From Denitratisoma oestradiolicum (GTDB lineage: Bacteria > Pseudomonadota > Gammaproteobacteria > Burkholderiales > Rhodocyclaceae): a stretch of DNA of 64,000 nt. Below, piece by piece: positions 51,393 through 61,255 of this stretch; position 1 is the stretch's first letter; each line of letters starts with the position of its first letter. The DNA lies in assembly GCF_902813185.1 (NCBI RefSeq), contig NZ_LR778301.1, forward strand, positions 1,736,001-1,800,000, read 5' to 3'. The notes below the pieces were generated by a model. The model had not been told where the DNA came from and searched no databases. It saw only the letters and a list, made by a program, of their open reading frames with translations. A program made the position numbers and the translations under genes.

Positions 51393-53202
51393 TCCAAAGC
51401 CCGAAGCGCCAAGCTTCGACGCCAAGACATTCCTGGCTGGCCTGACCGAGGCGCCAGGGGTCTATCGCATGCTGGACGGCCAGGGCCGGGTGCTCTACGT
51501 GGGCAAGGCCAAGAACCTGAAGAAGCGCGTCAGTTCCTACTTCCAGAAGACCGGTCATAGCCCCCGCATCGGCCTGATGCTGCAACAGGTGGCCCAGGTG
51601 GAAATCACCGCCACCCGTTCCGAAGCCGAGGCCTTGATCCTGGAAAACACCCTGATCAAGAAGTTGGCGCCAAAGTACAACATCCTGTTTCGGGACGACA
51701 AATCCTATCCCTACATCCGCCTGTCGGGGGATGAGTTTCCCCAACTGGCCTACCATCGGGGCGGCTTCGAGCGCCATTCCCGCTATTTCGGCCCTTTTCC
51801 CAACGGCTTGGCGGTACGGGAGGCCATTCAGTTGCTGCAAAAGACCTTTTTGTTGCGCACCTGCGAGAACGCCGTCTTCGCCCATCGCTCCCGTCCCTGC
51901 CTGATGCATCAGATCAAGCGGTGCAAGGCTCCCTGCGTAGGTCTGGTGTCGGCCGAGGAATATGGCCGCGACGTGCACATGGCCGAGATGTTCCTGCGGG
52001 GACGCCACGGTGAGGTGATCCAGGGCTTGACGGAGCGGATGCAAGTGGCCGCCGACCAACTCCAGTTCGAGACGGCGGCGGCCCTGCGGGACCAGGTCCG
52101 GGCCTTGCAGGCGGTGCTGCATCGGCAGTATGTCAGTTCTACTCGGGAGGAGGACGTGGATATCCTGGCCGTGGCGTCCCTGCGCGGCGAGTTGTGCATC
52201 AATCTGGCCATGGTGCGCGGGGGGCTGCACCTGGGGGATCGGGCTTTTTTCCCCCGGGATGCGGTGGGTGACGCGGATCCAGCCGAAGCCCTGGTGGCCT
52301 TCATCTCCCAGCACTACCTGGAGCATCCGCCACCGCCCCGGCTGGTGGTGGGTCTAGATGTGGCGGAGGAATGCGCCACCGTATTCGAAGGCAAGAAGGT
52401 GGCTGTGTTGTTGCCCAGGAATGAAATGGAGCGGGCCTGGCTGCTGATGGCAGAAAAGAATGCCGAACTGGCCGCCACCGCCCGGGGCCAGGCCAGCAGC
52501 CGTGCGGGAGAGCGGATGGAGGCCCTGAGGGCTGCCCTGGAACTGGCGGAGCCACCTCAACGCATCGAGTGTTTCGACATCAGCCACACCATGGGGGAGG
52601 GCACAGTGGCCTCCTGCGTGGTCTGCGTGGATGGCACCATGAAGAATGGGGAATACCGGCGCTTCAACATTACCGGCATCACGCCGGGAGATGACTATGC
52701 CGCCATGCGCCAGGCCCTGGAGCGACGTTACGGCAAGGTGGCGGCGGGGGAGGGAGTGGCGCCGGACCTGATCTTGATCGACGGTGGCAAAGGCCAGCAC
52801 CGGATGGCCCGGGAGGTGTTGGAGGAGCTGGGCCTGGACCATCTACGTTCTATTGGCATCGCCAAAGGCGAGGAAAGGCGGCCAGGACTGGAAACCCTGT
52901 TCGTGTCCGGTCGTCCGGAGCCGCTACAATTGGCGCCTGACCACGCGGGCTTCCATCTGATCCAGGAAATCCGTGACGAGGCCCACCGCTTTGCCATTAC
53001 CGGCCATCGGGCGCGACGGGCCAAGGCCCGGGGGCATTCGGCCCTGGAGGAAATGGCGGGCATCGGCCCGGCCCGACGCCGCAAATTGCTGGCCCACTTT
53101 GGGGGCCTCGATGGCGTCCGGTCGGCGACGGTGGAGGATATTTGCCGCGTGGAAGGGATCAGCCGAAAGCTGGCCGAGGAAATTTACCGCCAATTACACT
53201 GA
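51355..53202 (+). CDS. uvrC: UvrABC system protein C
   Basis: 615 residues. N-terminal GIY-YIG nuclease domain (APGVYRMLDGQGRVLYVGKAKNLKKRV), a UVR domain for UvrB contact, the RNase H-like C-terminal nuclease (LILIDGGKGQ, ECFDISHT) and a helix-hairpin-helix pair near the end (EEMAGIGPARRRKLLAHFGG). It makes both incisions in nucleotide excision repair. The start at 51355 lies inside udgB; a GTG at 51373 is possible. Followed by pgsA after 2 bp, as in many proteobacteria. Confidence 0.95.
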   Translation: MCSALSVSNSTPDPKPEAPSFDAKTFLAGLTEAPGVYRMLDGQGRVLYVGKAKNLKKRVSSYFQKTGHSPRIGLMLQQVAQVEITATRSEAEALILENTLIKKLAPKYNILFRDDKSYPYIRLSGDEFPQLAYHRGGFERHSRYFGPFPNGLAVREAIQLLQKTFLLRTCENAVFAHRSRPCLMHQIKRCKAPCVGLVSAEEYGRDVHMAEMFLRGRHGEVIQGLTERMQVAADQLQFETAAALRDQVRALQAVLHRQYVSSTREEDVDILAVASLRGELCINLAMVRGGLHLGDRAFFPRDAVGDADPAEALVAFISQHYLEHPPPPRLVVGLDVAEECATVFEGKKVAVLLPRNEMERAWLLMAEKNAELAATARGQASSRAGERMEALRAALELAEPPQRIECFDISHTMGEGTVASCVVCVDGTMKNGEYRRFNITGITPGDDYAAMRQALERRYGKVAAGEGVAPDLILIDGGKGQHRMAREVLEELGLDHLRSIGIAKGEERRPGLETLFVSGRPEPLQLAPDHAGFHLIQEIRDEAHRFAITGHRARRAKARGHSALEEMAGIGPARRRKLLAHFGGLDGVRSATVEDICRVEGISRKLAEEIYRQLH

Positions 53203-53204
53203 CC

Positions 53205-53777
53205 ATGCCTCTGAATATTCCCAATCTGCTGACCTGGGCCCGCATCATCCTGATTCCCCTCTTCGTCGGCGTCTTCTATCTGCCGCCCCATTGGCTCTCG
53301 CCTCCAGAACAGAATGAGGTGGCCACGCTGATTTTTATCGCCGCCGCCGTGACCGACTGGTTCGATGGCTGGTTGGCCCGCAAGCTGGGGCAGACTTCCG
53401 CCTTTGGCGCCTTCCTGGATCCCGTCGCGGACAAGCTGATGGTGGCCGCAGCCTTGGTGTTGCTGGTGAAGCTGGGAAGGGCTGATGCGATCATCGCCTT
53501 CATCATCATCGCACGGGAAATCGCCATCTCAGCCTTGCGCGAATGGATGGCCAAGGTGGGGGCGGCCCGTAGCGTGGCCGTTTCCTTCATCGGCAAGCTG
53601 AAAACCGCGGCTCAGATGATCTCCATCCCCATGCTGCTCCACCATGGCCGACTGGGAGAACTGGATCTTCAGCGCTTGGGCAGTGTCCTGCTGGATGTGG
53701 CGGCCGTACTGACCCTATGGTCCATGGCCTACTATCTGTGGAAAGCTTGGCCGGAAATTGCCATCCACGGCAAATAA
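53205..53777 (+). CDS. pgsA: CDP-diacylglycerol-glycerol-3-phosphate 3-phosphatidyltransferase
   Basis: 190 residues with about five membrane helices. The CDP-alcohol phosphotransferase motif DWFDGWLARKL then GAFLDPVADK (DxxDG..AR..G...D...D) is complete. It makes phosphatidylglycerophosphate in phosphatidylglycerol synthesis at the inner membrane. ATG 53205 gives the family start MPLNIPNLLTWARIILIP. Confidence 0.95.
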   Translation: MPLNIPNLLTWARIILIPLFVGVFYLPPHWLSPPEQNEVATLIFIAAAVTDWFDGWLARKLGQTSAFGAFLDPVADKLMVAAALVLLVKLGRADAIIAFIIIAREIAISALREWMAKVGAARSVAVSFIGKLKTAAQMISIPMLLHHGRLGELDLQRLGSVLLDVAAVLTLWSMAYYLWKAWPEIAIHGK

Positions 53778-53781
53778 TGCA

Positions 53782-53803
53782 AAGGGTGGCTTGCGCCACC
53801 CCC
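53782..53803. terminator. Hairpin between convergent pgsA and the Gly-rich gene
   Basis: GGGTGGC (53784-53790), loop TTGC, GCCACCC (53795-53801), five bases after the pgsA stop. There is a short T-run only on the minus strand, so it may serve both convergent genes weakly. Confidence 0.5.
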
Positions 53804-53804
53804 T

Positions 53805-54221
53805 TCAGGATGGATCGCGGGGAGGTTCCTTGCCCGGGGCGCCGCCAGCGCCAGGACCACCCTGACCGCCACCTTGACCCGGCAGCTTCTTTTTGGGCTT
53901 GAAAGGGCCCTTGGACTTCCTGGGCTTGTTCTGGGGATTACCGGGCCCGCCGCCATGAGGACCGGGACCACCGTAGCCACCACCACCGTGCCCACCCTGG
54001 CCCTGTCCACCACCCCTGTTCTGCCCAGGCATGTGTCGCGGTTTGGGTGATTGATGAATCGGCGGTGCGCCGATCCGGTTGCCCGGCGCCAATTGAATTT
54101 CCAGTTCCACGATCTCGTCCCACTGGGCATCGGTGCGATCATACTCGTGGATTGCCAGCAGTTCCTTGAGCCGGGAGCGGGGATCGCGGGGAGTTGGGTT
54201 GACAGGATCGTTCGTGGTCAT
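53805..54221 (-). CDS. Gly/Pro-rich disordered-tail protein, function unknown
   Basis: 138 residues from ATG 54221; an ATG at 54248 is also possible, and neither has a clear ribosome-binding site. The first 60 residues are ordered and charged (RSRLKELLAIHEYDRTDAQWDEIVELEIQLAPGNR). The rest is low-complexity Gly/Pro/Gln/Lys, with GGGQGQGGHGGGGYGG-like repeats and a basic KPRKSKGPFKPKKK patch. The composition is like RNA-binding or phase-separating tails, but no family is recognised. Confidence 0.6.
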   Translation of the reverse strand: MTTNDPVNPTPRDPRSRLKELLAIHEYDRTDAQWDEIVELEIQLAPGNRIGAPPIHQSPKPRHMPGQNRGGGQGQGGHGGGGYGGPGPHGGGPGNPQNKPRKSKGPFKPKKKLPGQGGGQGGPGAGGAPGKEPPRDPS

Positions 54222-54390
54222 GGGCTGAATTATTGTCGGGTTCGTCATGCCAAGGCAAATCGCCTTAATGACGGCCTGCATGCTGTGCAGGTCGCATTGT
54301 ACTGACGAGAAGGGCGGTGAATTTCACCAATCCCCATCATCGCTTCCCATGGGCGCCGCCATGGCCTTCGCCCCAAAAATCCGGGGTGCG

Positions 54391-54416
54391 AAAAAAAACC
54401 GTCAGTGGGACGGTTT
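54391..54416 (-). terminator. Rho-independent terminator of tRNA-His
   Basis: On the minus strand AAACCGTC, loop CCACT, GACGGTTT followed by a T-run; it begins 12 bases after the tRNA 3' end. Confidence 0.82.
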
Positions 54417-54427
54417 CTTTGAATTTT

Positions 54428-54503
54428 TGGGGTGACCGATGGGACTCGAACCCACGACGACTGGAATCACAATCCAGGACTCTACCAACTGAGCTACGGC
54501 CAC
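54428..54503 (-). tRNA. tRNA-His (GTG anticodon)
   Basis: 76 nt including an encoded CCA. The acceptor stem GTGGCCG pairs with CGGTCAC (one G-T) and starts with the extra G typical of tRNA-His. D loop AGCTCAGTTGGTAGAGT, anticodon loop with GTG (GATTGTGATTC), T loop GGTTCGAGTCC. It has its own terminator. Confidence 0.97.
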
Positions 54504-54632
54504 CACCGAAGAGGGGCGCATTATACATGAGTCCCCGATGGATGAGAAAGTCCCGCGACGGTATCCGGGGAATCAGCCGCGAGACGATACAATCGGCGTC
54601 GTTTCTTCCCACGGATTGGCCTGCCTCACTCC

Positions 54633-55610
54633 ATGCTGGCTTATATTCTGCGTCGCCTGCTTTATGCCGTGCCCATCCTGGTCGGCGTGAACCTGATCAC
54701 CTTTGCCTTGTTCTTCGTGGTCAATACGCCGGACGACATGGCTCGACTGCAACTGGGCATCAAGCGGGTGACCCCGGAAGCCATCACCAAATGGAAGACG
54801 GAGCGGGGCTACGACAAACCTCTGTGGTGGAACGAGACGGCGGCTGGCAGTGGCAAACTTACCGAGACCGTGTTCTTCGCCAAGTCGGTTCGCATGTTCG
54901 TCCTCGATTTCGGCCGGGCCGATGACGGACGGGATATTGCCCGTGAGATCCGCCAACGCATGATTCCCTCCCTGGCGGTGGCTGTGCCGGTATTTCTGCT
55001 AGGTCTATGGGTCACCATCAGCTTTGCGCTGCTGCTGGTGTTTTTTCGCGCCACCTATCTGGACCTGACGGGCACGGTGCTCTGCGTTGCCATGATGTCC
55101 ATCTCCGGGCTGTTCTACATCATCGGCGGCCAGTGGCTGGTCAGCAAGGTCTGGCATCTGGCCCCCATTTCGGGCTATGGTCAGGGTCTGGACACCACCC
55201 GCTTCCTGGTGCTGCCGGTGATCGTCAGCGTGATTGGCGGCATCGGTTCCGGTACCCGTTGGTATCGCACCCTGTTCATGGAGGAGGCCGGTCGCGACTA
55301 TGTGCGCACTGCCCGGGCCAAGGGTCTGACGGAAACGACAGTGCTGTTCGGCCATGTGCTGCGGAATGCGCTGATTCCAATCCTGACCGGTGTGGTGGTG
55401 CTGATTCCCAGCCTCTTCATGGGCAGTCTGCTGGTGGAATCCTTTTTCGGCATTCCGGGTCTGGGCAGCTACACCATCGAGGCCATCAATGCCCAGGACT
55501 TCGGCGTGGTGCGGGCCATGGTGTTCATCGGCGCCGGCCTTTACATCCTTGGCCTGCTGCTCACGGATATTTCCTACACCCTGGTGGATCCCCGGGTGCG
55601 CCTGTCGTGA
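54633..55610 (+). CDS. Peptide ABC transporter permease (YejB/DppB-like)
   Basis: 325 residues with about six membrane helices. It begins MLAYILRRLLYAVPILVGVNLITFALF and carries the EAA-like loop DYVRTARAKGLTETTVLFGHVLRNALIP. It is closer to YejB than to DppB because of the long periplasmic segment after TM1. It forms an inner-membrane importer with the next two genes; no periplasmic binding protein gene is here. No good ribosome-binding site is seen. The stop overlaps the next start (TGATG). Confidence 0.85.
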   Translation: MLAYILRRLLYAVPILVGVNLITFALFFVVNTPDDMARLQLGIKRVTPEAITKWKTERGYDKPLWWNETAAGSGKLTETVFFAKSVRMFVLDFGRADDGRDIAREIRQRMIPSLAVAVPVFLLGLWVTISFALLLVFFRATYLDLTGTVLCVAMMSISGLFYIIGGQWLVSKVWHLAPISGYGQGLDTTRFLVLPVIVSVIGGIGSGTRWYRTLFMEEAGRDYVRTARAKGLTETTVLFGHVLRNALIPILTGVVVLIPSLFMGSLLVESFFGIPGLGSYTIEAINAQDFGVVRAMVFIGAGLYILGLLLTDISYTLVDPRVRLS

Positions 55611-56956
55611 TGAACATCAAGCCTGTCCTGCTCTGGTCCGACCTGCTGCTATTCATCCTGTTGGCCTGCGGCATCGCCGCGGCCCTGGTCTTTCGCCGCA
55701 GTCCGCCCCAGCGGGCCGCATGGGCACGGGTGGGGCGCAGCGGCACGGGCATGGCCGCTGCGGTGGTGCTGGGCCTATTCCTGCTGGTGGGTGTTCTCGA
55801 CTCCCTGCATTACCGTATCCAGTTGCCGACCACGGGAGAAAATCAGTCCGCAGTCTATGGGGTCGAGGTGTATTCGGCCCTGGACGGTCTGCTGCTTCCC
55901 CTCAAGGAAAGAACGGAAAAAACTTATTCGGCTCCCCTGGCGACCCACCTCTTCGCCAAGGAAAGCCTGGTGGGCGAGGGGGGGCGGGAGTATCCGCGCC
56001 TGACCCATGGAGGCATCCATCTGATGGACGAGGCGATGTGGTCGGAAGACCTGTTACGCCAGATTTTCCTCGGCCTGGGTCTGGGTCTCCTGCTCTGGAC
56101 ATTCCTGGCCGCCTTGCTGGGGCCGCCGATGCGGCGGCGCGGCCTGGCCTGGCGCAGCGTGCTGGCGGTGCTGCTGACGACGTTCCTGGCGGGCGGAGTG
56201 ATTGGCATGCTGGCCCAGGGTTATCACGTATTGGGTACCGACAAGGTGGGCCAGGATGTGCTGTATCTGACCCTGAAGAGCATCCGCACCGGCCTTTTGA
56301 TCGGCACCCTGACCACCCTGGTGACCCTGCCCCTGGCGGTTTTCCTGGGGGTGATTGCCGGCTATGCGGGAGGCTGGGTGGATGACGGGATCCAGTATCT
56401 CTACACTACCCTCAACTCCATTCCCGGCGTACTTTTGATTGCTGCGGCGATCCTGATGATCCAGGTGCTGATCGACACTCATCCGGACGCCTTTTCCACG
56501 GCAGCGGAGCGGGCTGATGCCCGCCTGCTGGCCCTGTGCCTGATCCTGGGCATGACCAGTTGGACCGGTCTGGCCCGGCTGCTGCGGGCCGAAACTCTGA
56601 AGCTGCGGGAACTGGAGTATGTCCAGGCGGCCCGGGCCTTCGGTGTTTCGCCCCTGGCAGTGATGGTTCGGCACATCATTCCCAATCTCGGCCACATCGT
56701 GCTGATCGCCCTGGTGATGGACTTCTCGGGCCTGGTACTGGCCGAGGCGGTGTTGTCCTATGTGGGCATCGGTGTCGATCCCTCCACCATCAGCTTCGGC
56801 ACCATGATCAATGCGGCCCGCATGGAGCTGGCCCGGGAGCCCATGGTCTGGTGGACCCTGGCAGGGGCCTTCCTGTTCATGTTCCTGCTGGTGCTGGCCG
56901 CCAACCTGCTGGCCGATGCCGTGCGAGACGCCTTCGACCCACGCTCCGTCCCATGA
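55610..56956 (+). CDS. Peptide ABC transporter permease, long YejE-like form
   Basis: 448 residues, against about 300-340 for DppC and YejE. The N-terminal 250 residues have two extra hydrophobic segments and a long periplasmic part (LPTTGENQSAVYGVEVYSALDGLLLP). The core permease domain starts at about GTDKVGQDVLY and has the EAA loop RELEYVQAARAFGVSPLAVMVRHIIPN. The start overlaps the upstream stop and the stop overlaps the ATPase gene. Confidence 0.83.
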   Translation: MNIKPVLLWSDLLLFILLACGIAAALVFRRSPPQRAAWARVGRSGTGMAAAVVLGLFLLVGVLDSLHYRIQLPTTGENQSAVYGVEVYSALDGLLLPLKERTEKTYSAPLATHLFAKESLVGEGGREYPRLTHGGIHLMDEAMWSEDLLRQIFLGLGLGLLLWTFLAALLGPPMRRRGLAWRSVLAVLLTTFLAGGVIGMLAQGYHVLGTDKVGQDVLYLTLKSIRTGLLIGTLTTLVTLPLAVFLGVIAGYAGGWVDDGIQYLYTTLNSIPGVLLIAAAILMIQVLIDTHPDAFSTAAERADARLLALCLILGMTSWTGLARLLRAETLKLRELEYVQAARAFGVSPLAVMVRHIIPNLGHIVLIALVMDFSGLVLAEAVLSYVGIGVDPSTISFGTMINAARMELAREPMVWWTLAGAFLFMFLLVLAANLLADAVRDAFDPRSVP

Positions 56957-58923
56957 AATTGCTCAGTGTGCGTGATCTGGCTCTGACCATCGGCCCGGCC
57001 CGGCCGGTGGATGGCGTGGACTTCGACATCGGCGCCGGTGAGACCTTTGCTTTGCTGGGTGAGTCGGGCTGCGGCAAGTCCATGACGGCCCTGGCCCTGA
57101 TGCGTCTGTTACCCCCTGGAGCACGCATCAACCGGGGCTCGGTCATGCTGGAGGAGGCGGAGCTGCTGGACCTGACCGAGGCCCAGATGCGCCAGCGGCG
57201 GGGCGGGGCCATGGCGATGATCTTCCAGGAGCCGGCCACCAGCCTCAATCCGGTGTTGACCATCGGACAGCAGATCGCCGAGACCCTGGCCCTGCATCGG
57301 AACCTGGGCGGTAGTGCGGCGCGACAGCGGGGCGTGGAACTGCTCCAGACGGTGGGTATCCCGGACCCGGCGCGGCGTTACGACGAATATCCCTTTCAGT
57401 TGTCGGGCGGCATGAAGCAGCGGGCCATGATCGCCATGGCCCTGGCCGGGGAGCCTCGGCTGCTGATCGCCGACGAGCCCACCACCGCCCTGGACGTGAC
57501 CATCCAGGCCCAGGTACTCGATGTGCTGGTCCAGCTTCAGCGCCAGCAGGGCATGGCCATGCTGCTGATCACCCACGACCTGGGCGTGGTGGCGCGGATG
57601 GCCGATCGTATCGGAGTGATGTACGCCGGTCAGTTGGTGGAAGTGGCTTCCCGGGAGGATTTCTTCGCCCGGCCGCGCCACCCCTATTCCCGCAAACTGT
57701 TCGAGGCCCTGCCCGATGCCCGTCGCCGGGGAGGGCGCCTCACCATGATCCCGGGGCGGGTGCCGCCAGCGGATGCCGATATCGTCGGCTGCCGTTTTGC
57801 CGAGCGTTGCGACCGGGTAATGGACCAGTGCCGGGAGCTACCGCCGCCCTGGCGGGAGGCCGCCAATGGGCAGCGGATGCGCTGCCATCTGGCCCTGGAG
57901 GAAGTGTCGCAGCCGACTTCCCATGAGGAGGCTGTCAGGCCCGAGTCTTCCGCTACGGCGGCGGCACTGCTGGAAGTACGGGATTTGCGGGTCCATTTCC
58001 CGATTCGTCGGGGCATCCTGCAACGGGTCCGGGGCCAGGTTCGAGCCGTGGATGGGATTTCGCTAAGTCTGAGTCCGGGACGAACCCTGGCCCTGGTGGG
58101 AGAGTCCGGTTGTGGCAAGACCACCGCCGGCAAGGCCATCCTGCAACTGCTCGCCCCCACGGCGGGCAGTGTGCGCCTGGCGGGGCGGGAACTCACCGAT
58201 CTGACTGCGGGAGAGTTGCGTCCACTACGGGGCACGATGCAGATGGTGTTCCAGGACCCCTATGCCTCCCTTGATCCCCGCATGCGGGTGGGGGGCATCA
58301 TTGCCGAGGGCATGGCAGCCCTGGGGCTCAAGGGCGATCATCGACAACTCACGGAGCGGCTGTTGGAGCAGGTGGGGCTGGCGCCGGAAATGGCTCTGCG
58401 CTATCCCCACGAGTTTTCCGGCGGCCAGCGTCAACGCATCGCCATTGCCCGTGCCCTGGCGGTGAATCCCCAGATTCTGATCTGCGACGAGCCCACCAGC
58501 GCCCTGGATGTGTCGGTCCAGGCCCAGATTCTTAACTTATTGCAGGATTTGCAAGCCAGCCTGGGCCTGGCCTATCTGTTCATCACCCACAACATCGCGG
58601 TGGTGGATTACCTGGCCCACGAGGTGGCAGTGATGTACCTGGGGCGGGTGGTGGAGCAGGGCACGGTGGATGAAATCCTGCGCCAGCCCTGCCACCCCTA
58701 TACCCGGGCGCTGATCGCTGCGGTGCCCCGCATTGACGGCCAGCGCGGGGAAGTGCTGACCGTGGCGGGAGATCCGCCATCGCCGGCCCAGCCGCCGACG
58801 GGTTGCCATTTCCATCCTCGCTGCCCTGAGGCCATGGATATCTGCCGACGTGACTATCCAGGGGAGAGCCGGCTTTCCTCAAGCCGAGGGGTGCGCTGCC
58901 ATCTTTATCCCGGTCCTGATTAG
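56953..58923 (+). CDS. Dual-ATPase peptide ABC transporter subunit (YejF-like)
   Basis: 656 residues, two complete ABC ATPase units in tandem. Unit 1: Walker [11 protein letters not shown], signature [10 protein letters not shown], Walker [13 protein letters not shown]. Unit 2: [31 protein letters not shown]. Each unit ends with a Cys-rich peptide-transporter tail ([15 protein letters not shown] and [15 protein letters not shown]) of the kind that in some members binds an Fe-S cluster. It powers the importer. It overlaps mltD on the opposite strand by four bases. Confidence 0.92.
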   Translation: MKLLSVRDLALTIGPARPVDGVDFDIGAGETFALLGESGCGKSMTALALMRLLPPGARINRGSVMLEEAELLDLTEAQMRQRRGGAMAMIFQEPATSLNPVLTIGQQIAETLALHRNLGGSAARQRGVELLQTVGIPDPARRYDEYPFQLSGGMKQRAMIAMALAGEPRLLIADEPTTALDVTIQAQVLDVLVQLQRQQGMAMLLITHDLGVVARMADRIGVMYAGQLVEVASREDFFARPRHPYSRKLFEALPDARRRGGRLTMIPGRVPPADADIVGCRFAERCDRVMDQCRELPPPWREAANGQRMRCHLALEEVSQPTSHEEAVRPESSATAAALLEVRDLRVHFPIRRGILQRVRGQVRAVDGISLSLSPGRTLALVGESGCGKTTAGKAILQLLAPTAGSVRLAGRELTDLTAGELRPLRGTMQMVFQDPYASLDPRMRVGGIIAEGMAALGLKGDHRQLTERLLEQVGLAPEMALRYPHEFSGGQRQRIAIARALAVNPQILICDEPTSALDVSVQAQILNLLQDLQASLGLAYLFITHNIAVVDYLAHEVAVMYLGRVVEQGTVDEILRQPCHPYTRALIAAVPRIDGQRGEVLTVAGDPPSPAQPPTGCHFHPRCPEAMDICRRDYPGESRLSSSRGVRCHLYPGPD

Positions 58924-60356
58924 CGCTTCTTGCGCTTCTTCCCGGCTGGCGCAGATACCCGTCCGGACTTGCCCATCGCCGTCGCCTTCCGCCCCTTGCC
59001 AGTCCGTGAGCCCCTGACCGAGGCGGATTTCTTGCCCTTGCCCCGCCCCTTGGCGCGGGGTGTGTCAGCCGGCGTCTGGGGCAGCTTGGCGATCAGGTCG
59101 GAACCGGTGTGGGCAGATGGGTCGGGCACCAACAGTTTTTGACCGGTGCTTATTTTGGTACGACGACCGATGCTGTTGATCTGCTTGAGATGGGCTACGG
59201 TTATGCCATGGCGGGCGGCAATGGTCTCCAGCTTCTCGCCCTTTTTCAGCACATGGGTGCTCCAAAGGGAAAGGGGCCGATCTTCGCTTGCATAACGTTC
59301 CAGGTTGTTCTGGAATATCGTGACCTTTTCTGCTGGCAATACCAGGGTGGTCGAACCGGTATCCCGCATCACCGGGCGGCTATGGGCGGGATTGAGGGCG
59401 ATGAATTCGTCCAGGGGAATTTCCGCCAGGCGGGCGGCCATCGCTACGTCCATGGTGGCCGGCATGTCGATGGTGGTGAAATAGGGTTCATTGGCAACCG
59501 GCGGCAACTGGAGGCCGAACAACTCCGGATGGGCGATGATGTTCTTCAGGGCCTGGAGCTTGGGCACGTAATAGCGCGTCTCGCCGGGCATGGTCAGGCT
59601 TTGGTAGTCCGTGGGCAGTCCCCTGGCTTGGTTGCGGGCCACGGCCCGGGCCACGGCATTCTCGCCCCAATTGTAGGAGGCCAGGGCCAGGTGCCAGTCG
59701 CCATGCATTTCGTAGATTTTTTGCAGATAGTCGAGAGCCGCTCCGGTGGAAGCAACAATATCCCGGCGCTGGTCACCCCACCAGTTCTGTTCCAGGTTGT
59801 AGGTCTTGCCGGTGGAGGGTATGAATTGCCACATGCCCAGAGCCCGAGCCGACGAATAGGCCAGGGGGTTGAATGCGCTTTCCACCATGGGCAACAGGGC
59901 CAGTTCGGTGGGCATGCCGCGCTTTTCCAGTTCCTGGACGATGAAGTAGATATAGCGACGGCTGCGGTGAAGAATTTGTTGCAGCATCTGGGGCCGGTTC
60001 AGATACCAGGCCTGACGCTCGGCCACCAGGGGGCTGTTCAGGTCGGGCATGGAGAAGCCATTGCGCATCCGCTGCCAGATGTCCGTGGGTGGCGCGGTGA
60101 GGTCTATGGTGGCGATGCGAGGCAGGTCTTCCTCCACCGTGCTGCGGGCGGGTACTGCCGGGGCAACTTCGAAGGGGGAGGCATTCGGCAGCGCCAGAGT
60201 AGGACTCATCTGCAAGCTGGATTCCCGTGCCACCATTTCGGCGTGCAGCCGTGCTGACAGGGTTCCCATCAGAAACGCCAATACCAAGGCCAACCAAGGA
60301 AGGGCGAAGGATGGGGCACGCAGGCGTGCGACGATGATGGAGGGCCTGCGTTGCAT
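58920..60356 (-). CDS. mltD: Membrane-bound lytic murein transglycosylase D
   Basis: 478 residues. A hydrophobic N-terminal segment (about 15-36) anchors or exports it; no lipobox is seen. The SLT domain has catalytic Glu159 (MVESAFNPLAYSSARALGMWQF). One LysM domain lies near 366-412 (HVLKKGEKLETIAARHGITVAHLKQIN). A strongly basic Lys/Arg/Gly tail (about 430-478) ends the protein, unusual for MltD and likely disordered. It cleaves peptidoglycan strands in the periplasm. Confidence 0.9.
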   Translation of the reverse strand: MQRRPSIIVARLRAPSFALPWLALVLAFLMGTLSARLHAEMVARESSLQMSPTLALPNASPFEVAPAVPARSTVEEDLPRIATIDLTAPPTDIWQRMRNGFSMPDLNSPLVAERQAWYLNRPQMLQQILHRSRRYIYFIVQELEKRGMPTELALLPMVESAFNPLAYSSARALGMWQFIPSTGKTYNLEQNWWGDQRRDIVASTGAALDYLQKIYEMHGDWHLALASYNWGENAVARAVARNQARGLPTDYQSLTMPGETRYYVPKLQALKNIIAHPELFGLQLPPVANEPYFTTIDMPATMDVAMAARLAEIPLDEFIALNPAHSRPVMRDTGSTTLVLPAEKVTIFQNNLERYASEDRPLSLWSTHVLKKGEKLETIAARHGITVAHLKQINSIGRRTKISTGQKLLVPDPSAHTGSDLIAKLPQTPADTPRAKGRGKGKKSASVRGSRTGKGRKATAMGKSGRVSAPAGKKRKKR

Positions 60357-60421
60357 AGTCGGCGGATGTTAGCGGAGCCTGCCGGCGCCCGTCAATTCCA
60401 ATTCTTGCCAGCCGGGTGGGG

Positions 60422-61225
60422 TCAGAGCGATGCCTTGAAGTTATTGCGCCATTCTCGTAGTGCGGCGAACACGTCGATGGCGCTTGCAAGAGGTCCCTGG
60501 CTGTGCCGGGCAGCCGAGGCCATGACGGCGGATACGTGGCAGCGCAGGAAGGGATTGGTCTCCAGTTCATCTGCCAGGCTCATGGGCACGGTGGCCTGTC
60601 CTGCATTCATCAGCGATTTCAGTTTTTCGGCTCGTCGGAGCAGGGCAGGGGAAGCGGGTTCCACCGTCAGGGCGAAGGGTAGGTTGTAGTGGGTATATTC
60701 GTGGGCGCAATAGATTTGGGTATCCCGGGGCAGGGTGGCAAGTTTTCGCAGGGAGTGGTACATCTGCTCGGCGCTGCCCTCGAAGAGCCGGCCGCAGCCG
60801 AGGGAGAACAGGGTATCGCCACAGAACAAAATGTTTCGGCGATAATCGCCGGCGCCGAGATTGGCGAAGTAGGCCAGATGTCCCCGTGTGTGACCGGCGA
60901 CATCGAGCACTTCCAGCGCAAGCTCGGCATCCGGGAACGCCAGAAGAATGCGCTCCCCGCCAGTCAGACCATGGGTGACGCCGGGAATCTGTTCCAGGGC
61001 GGGCCCATAGACGGGAACCGAATGCTGGCGCCTGAGTTCGGCCACGCCACCCACATGGTCCGGGTGGTGGTGAGTGAGCAGAATGGCGTCCAGGCGGTCG
61101 CCGCTGGATTCCAGATGTGTCGCGACGGGTTCCGGGTCACCGGGGTCCACCGCGACGACATGGCCTCCATGGCGCAGCAGCCAGATATAGTTGTCAGTGA
61201 AGGCGCGCAAGCAAATAATTTCCAT
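60422..61225 (-). CDS. gloB: Hydroxyacylglutathione hydrolase (glyoxalase II)
   Basis: 267 residues. Metallo-beta-lactamase motif THHHPDHVGG and later ligands in AGHTRGH and CGDTLF; the C-terminal substrate segment NPFLRC is intact. It hydrolyses S-lactoylglutathione to D-lactate and glutathione. The start at 61225 gives the usual MEIICLRAFTDNYIW; an upstream ATG at 61249 would overlap the promoter region of the divergent methyltransferase gene. Gap to that gene is 30 bp. Confidence 0.93.
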   Translation of the reverse strand: MEIICLRAFTDNYIWLLRHGGHVVAVDPGDPEPVATHLESSGDRLDAILLTHHHPDHVGGVAELRRQHSVPVYGPALEQIPGVTHGLTGGERILLAFPDAELALEVLDVAGHTRGHLAYFANLGAGDYRRNILFCGDTLFSLGCGRLFEGSAEQMYHSLRKLATLPRDTQIYCAHEYTHYNLPFALTVEPASPALLRRAEKLKSLMNAGQATVPMSLADELETNPFLRCHVSAVMASAARHSQGPLASAIDVFAALREWRNNFKASL

Positions 61226-61255
61226 AGCGGAACCATTTTCCCCGACCATCGCCCG

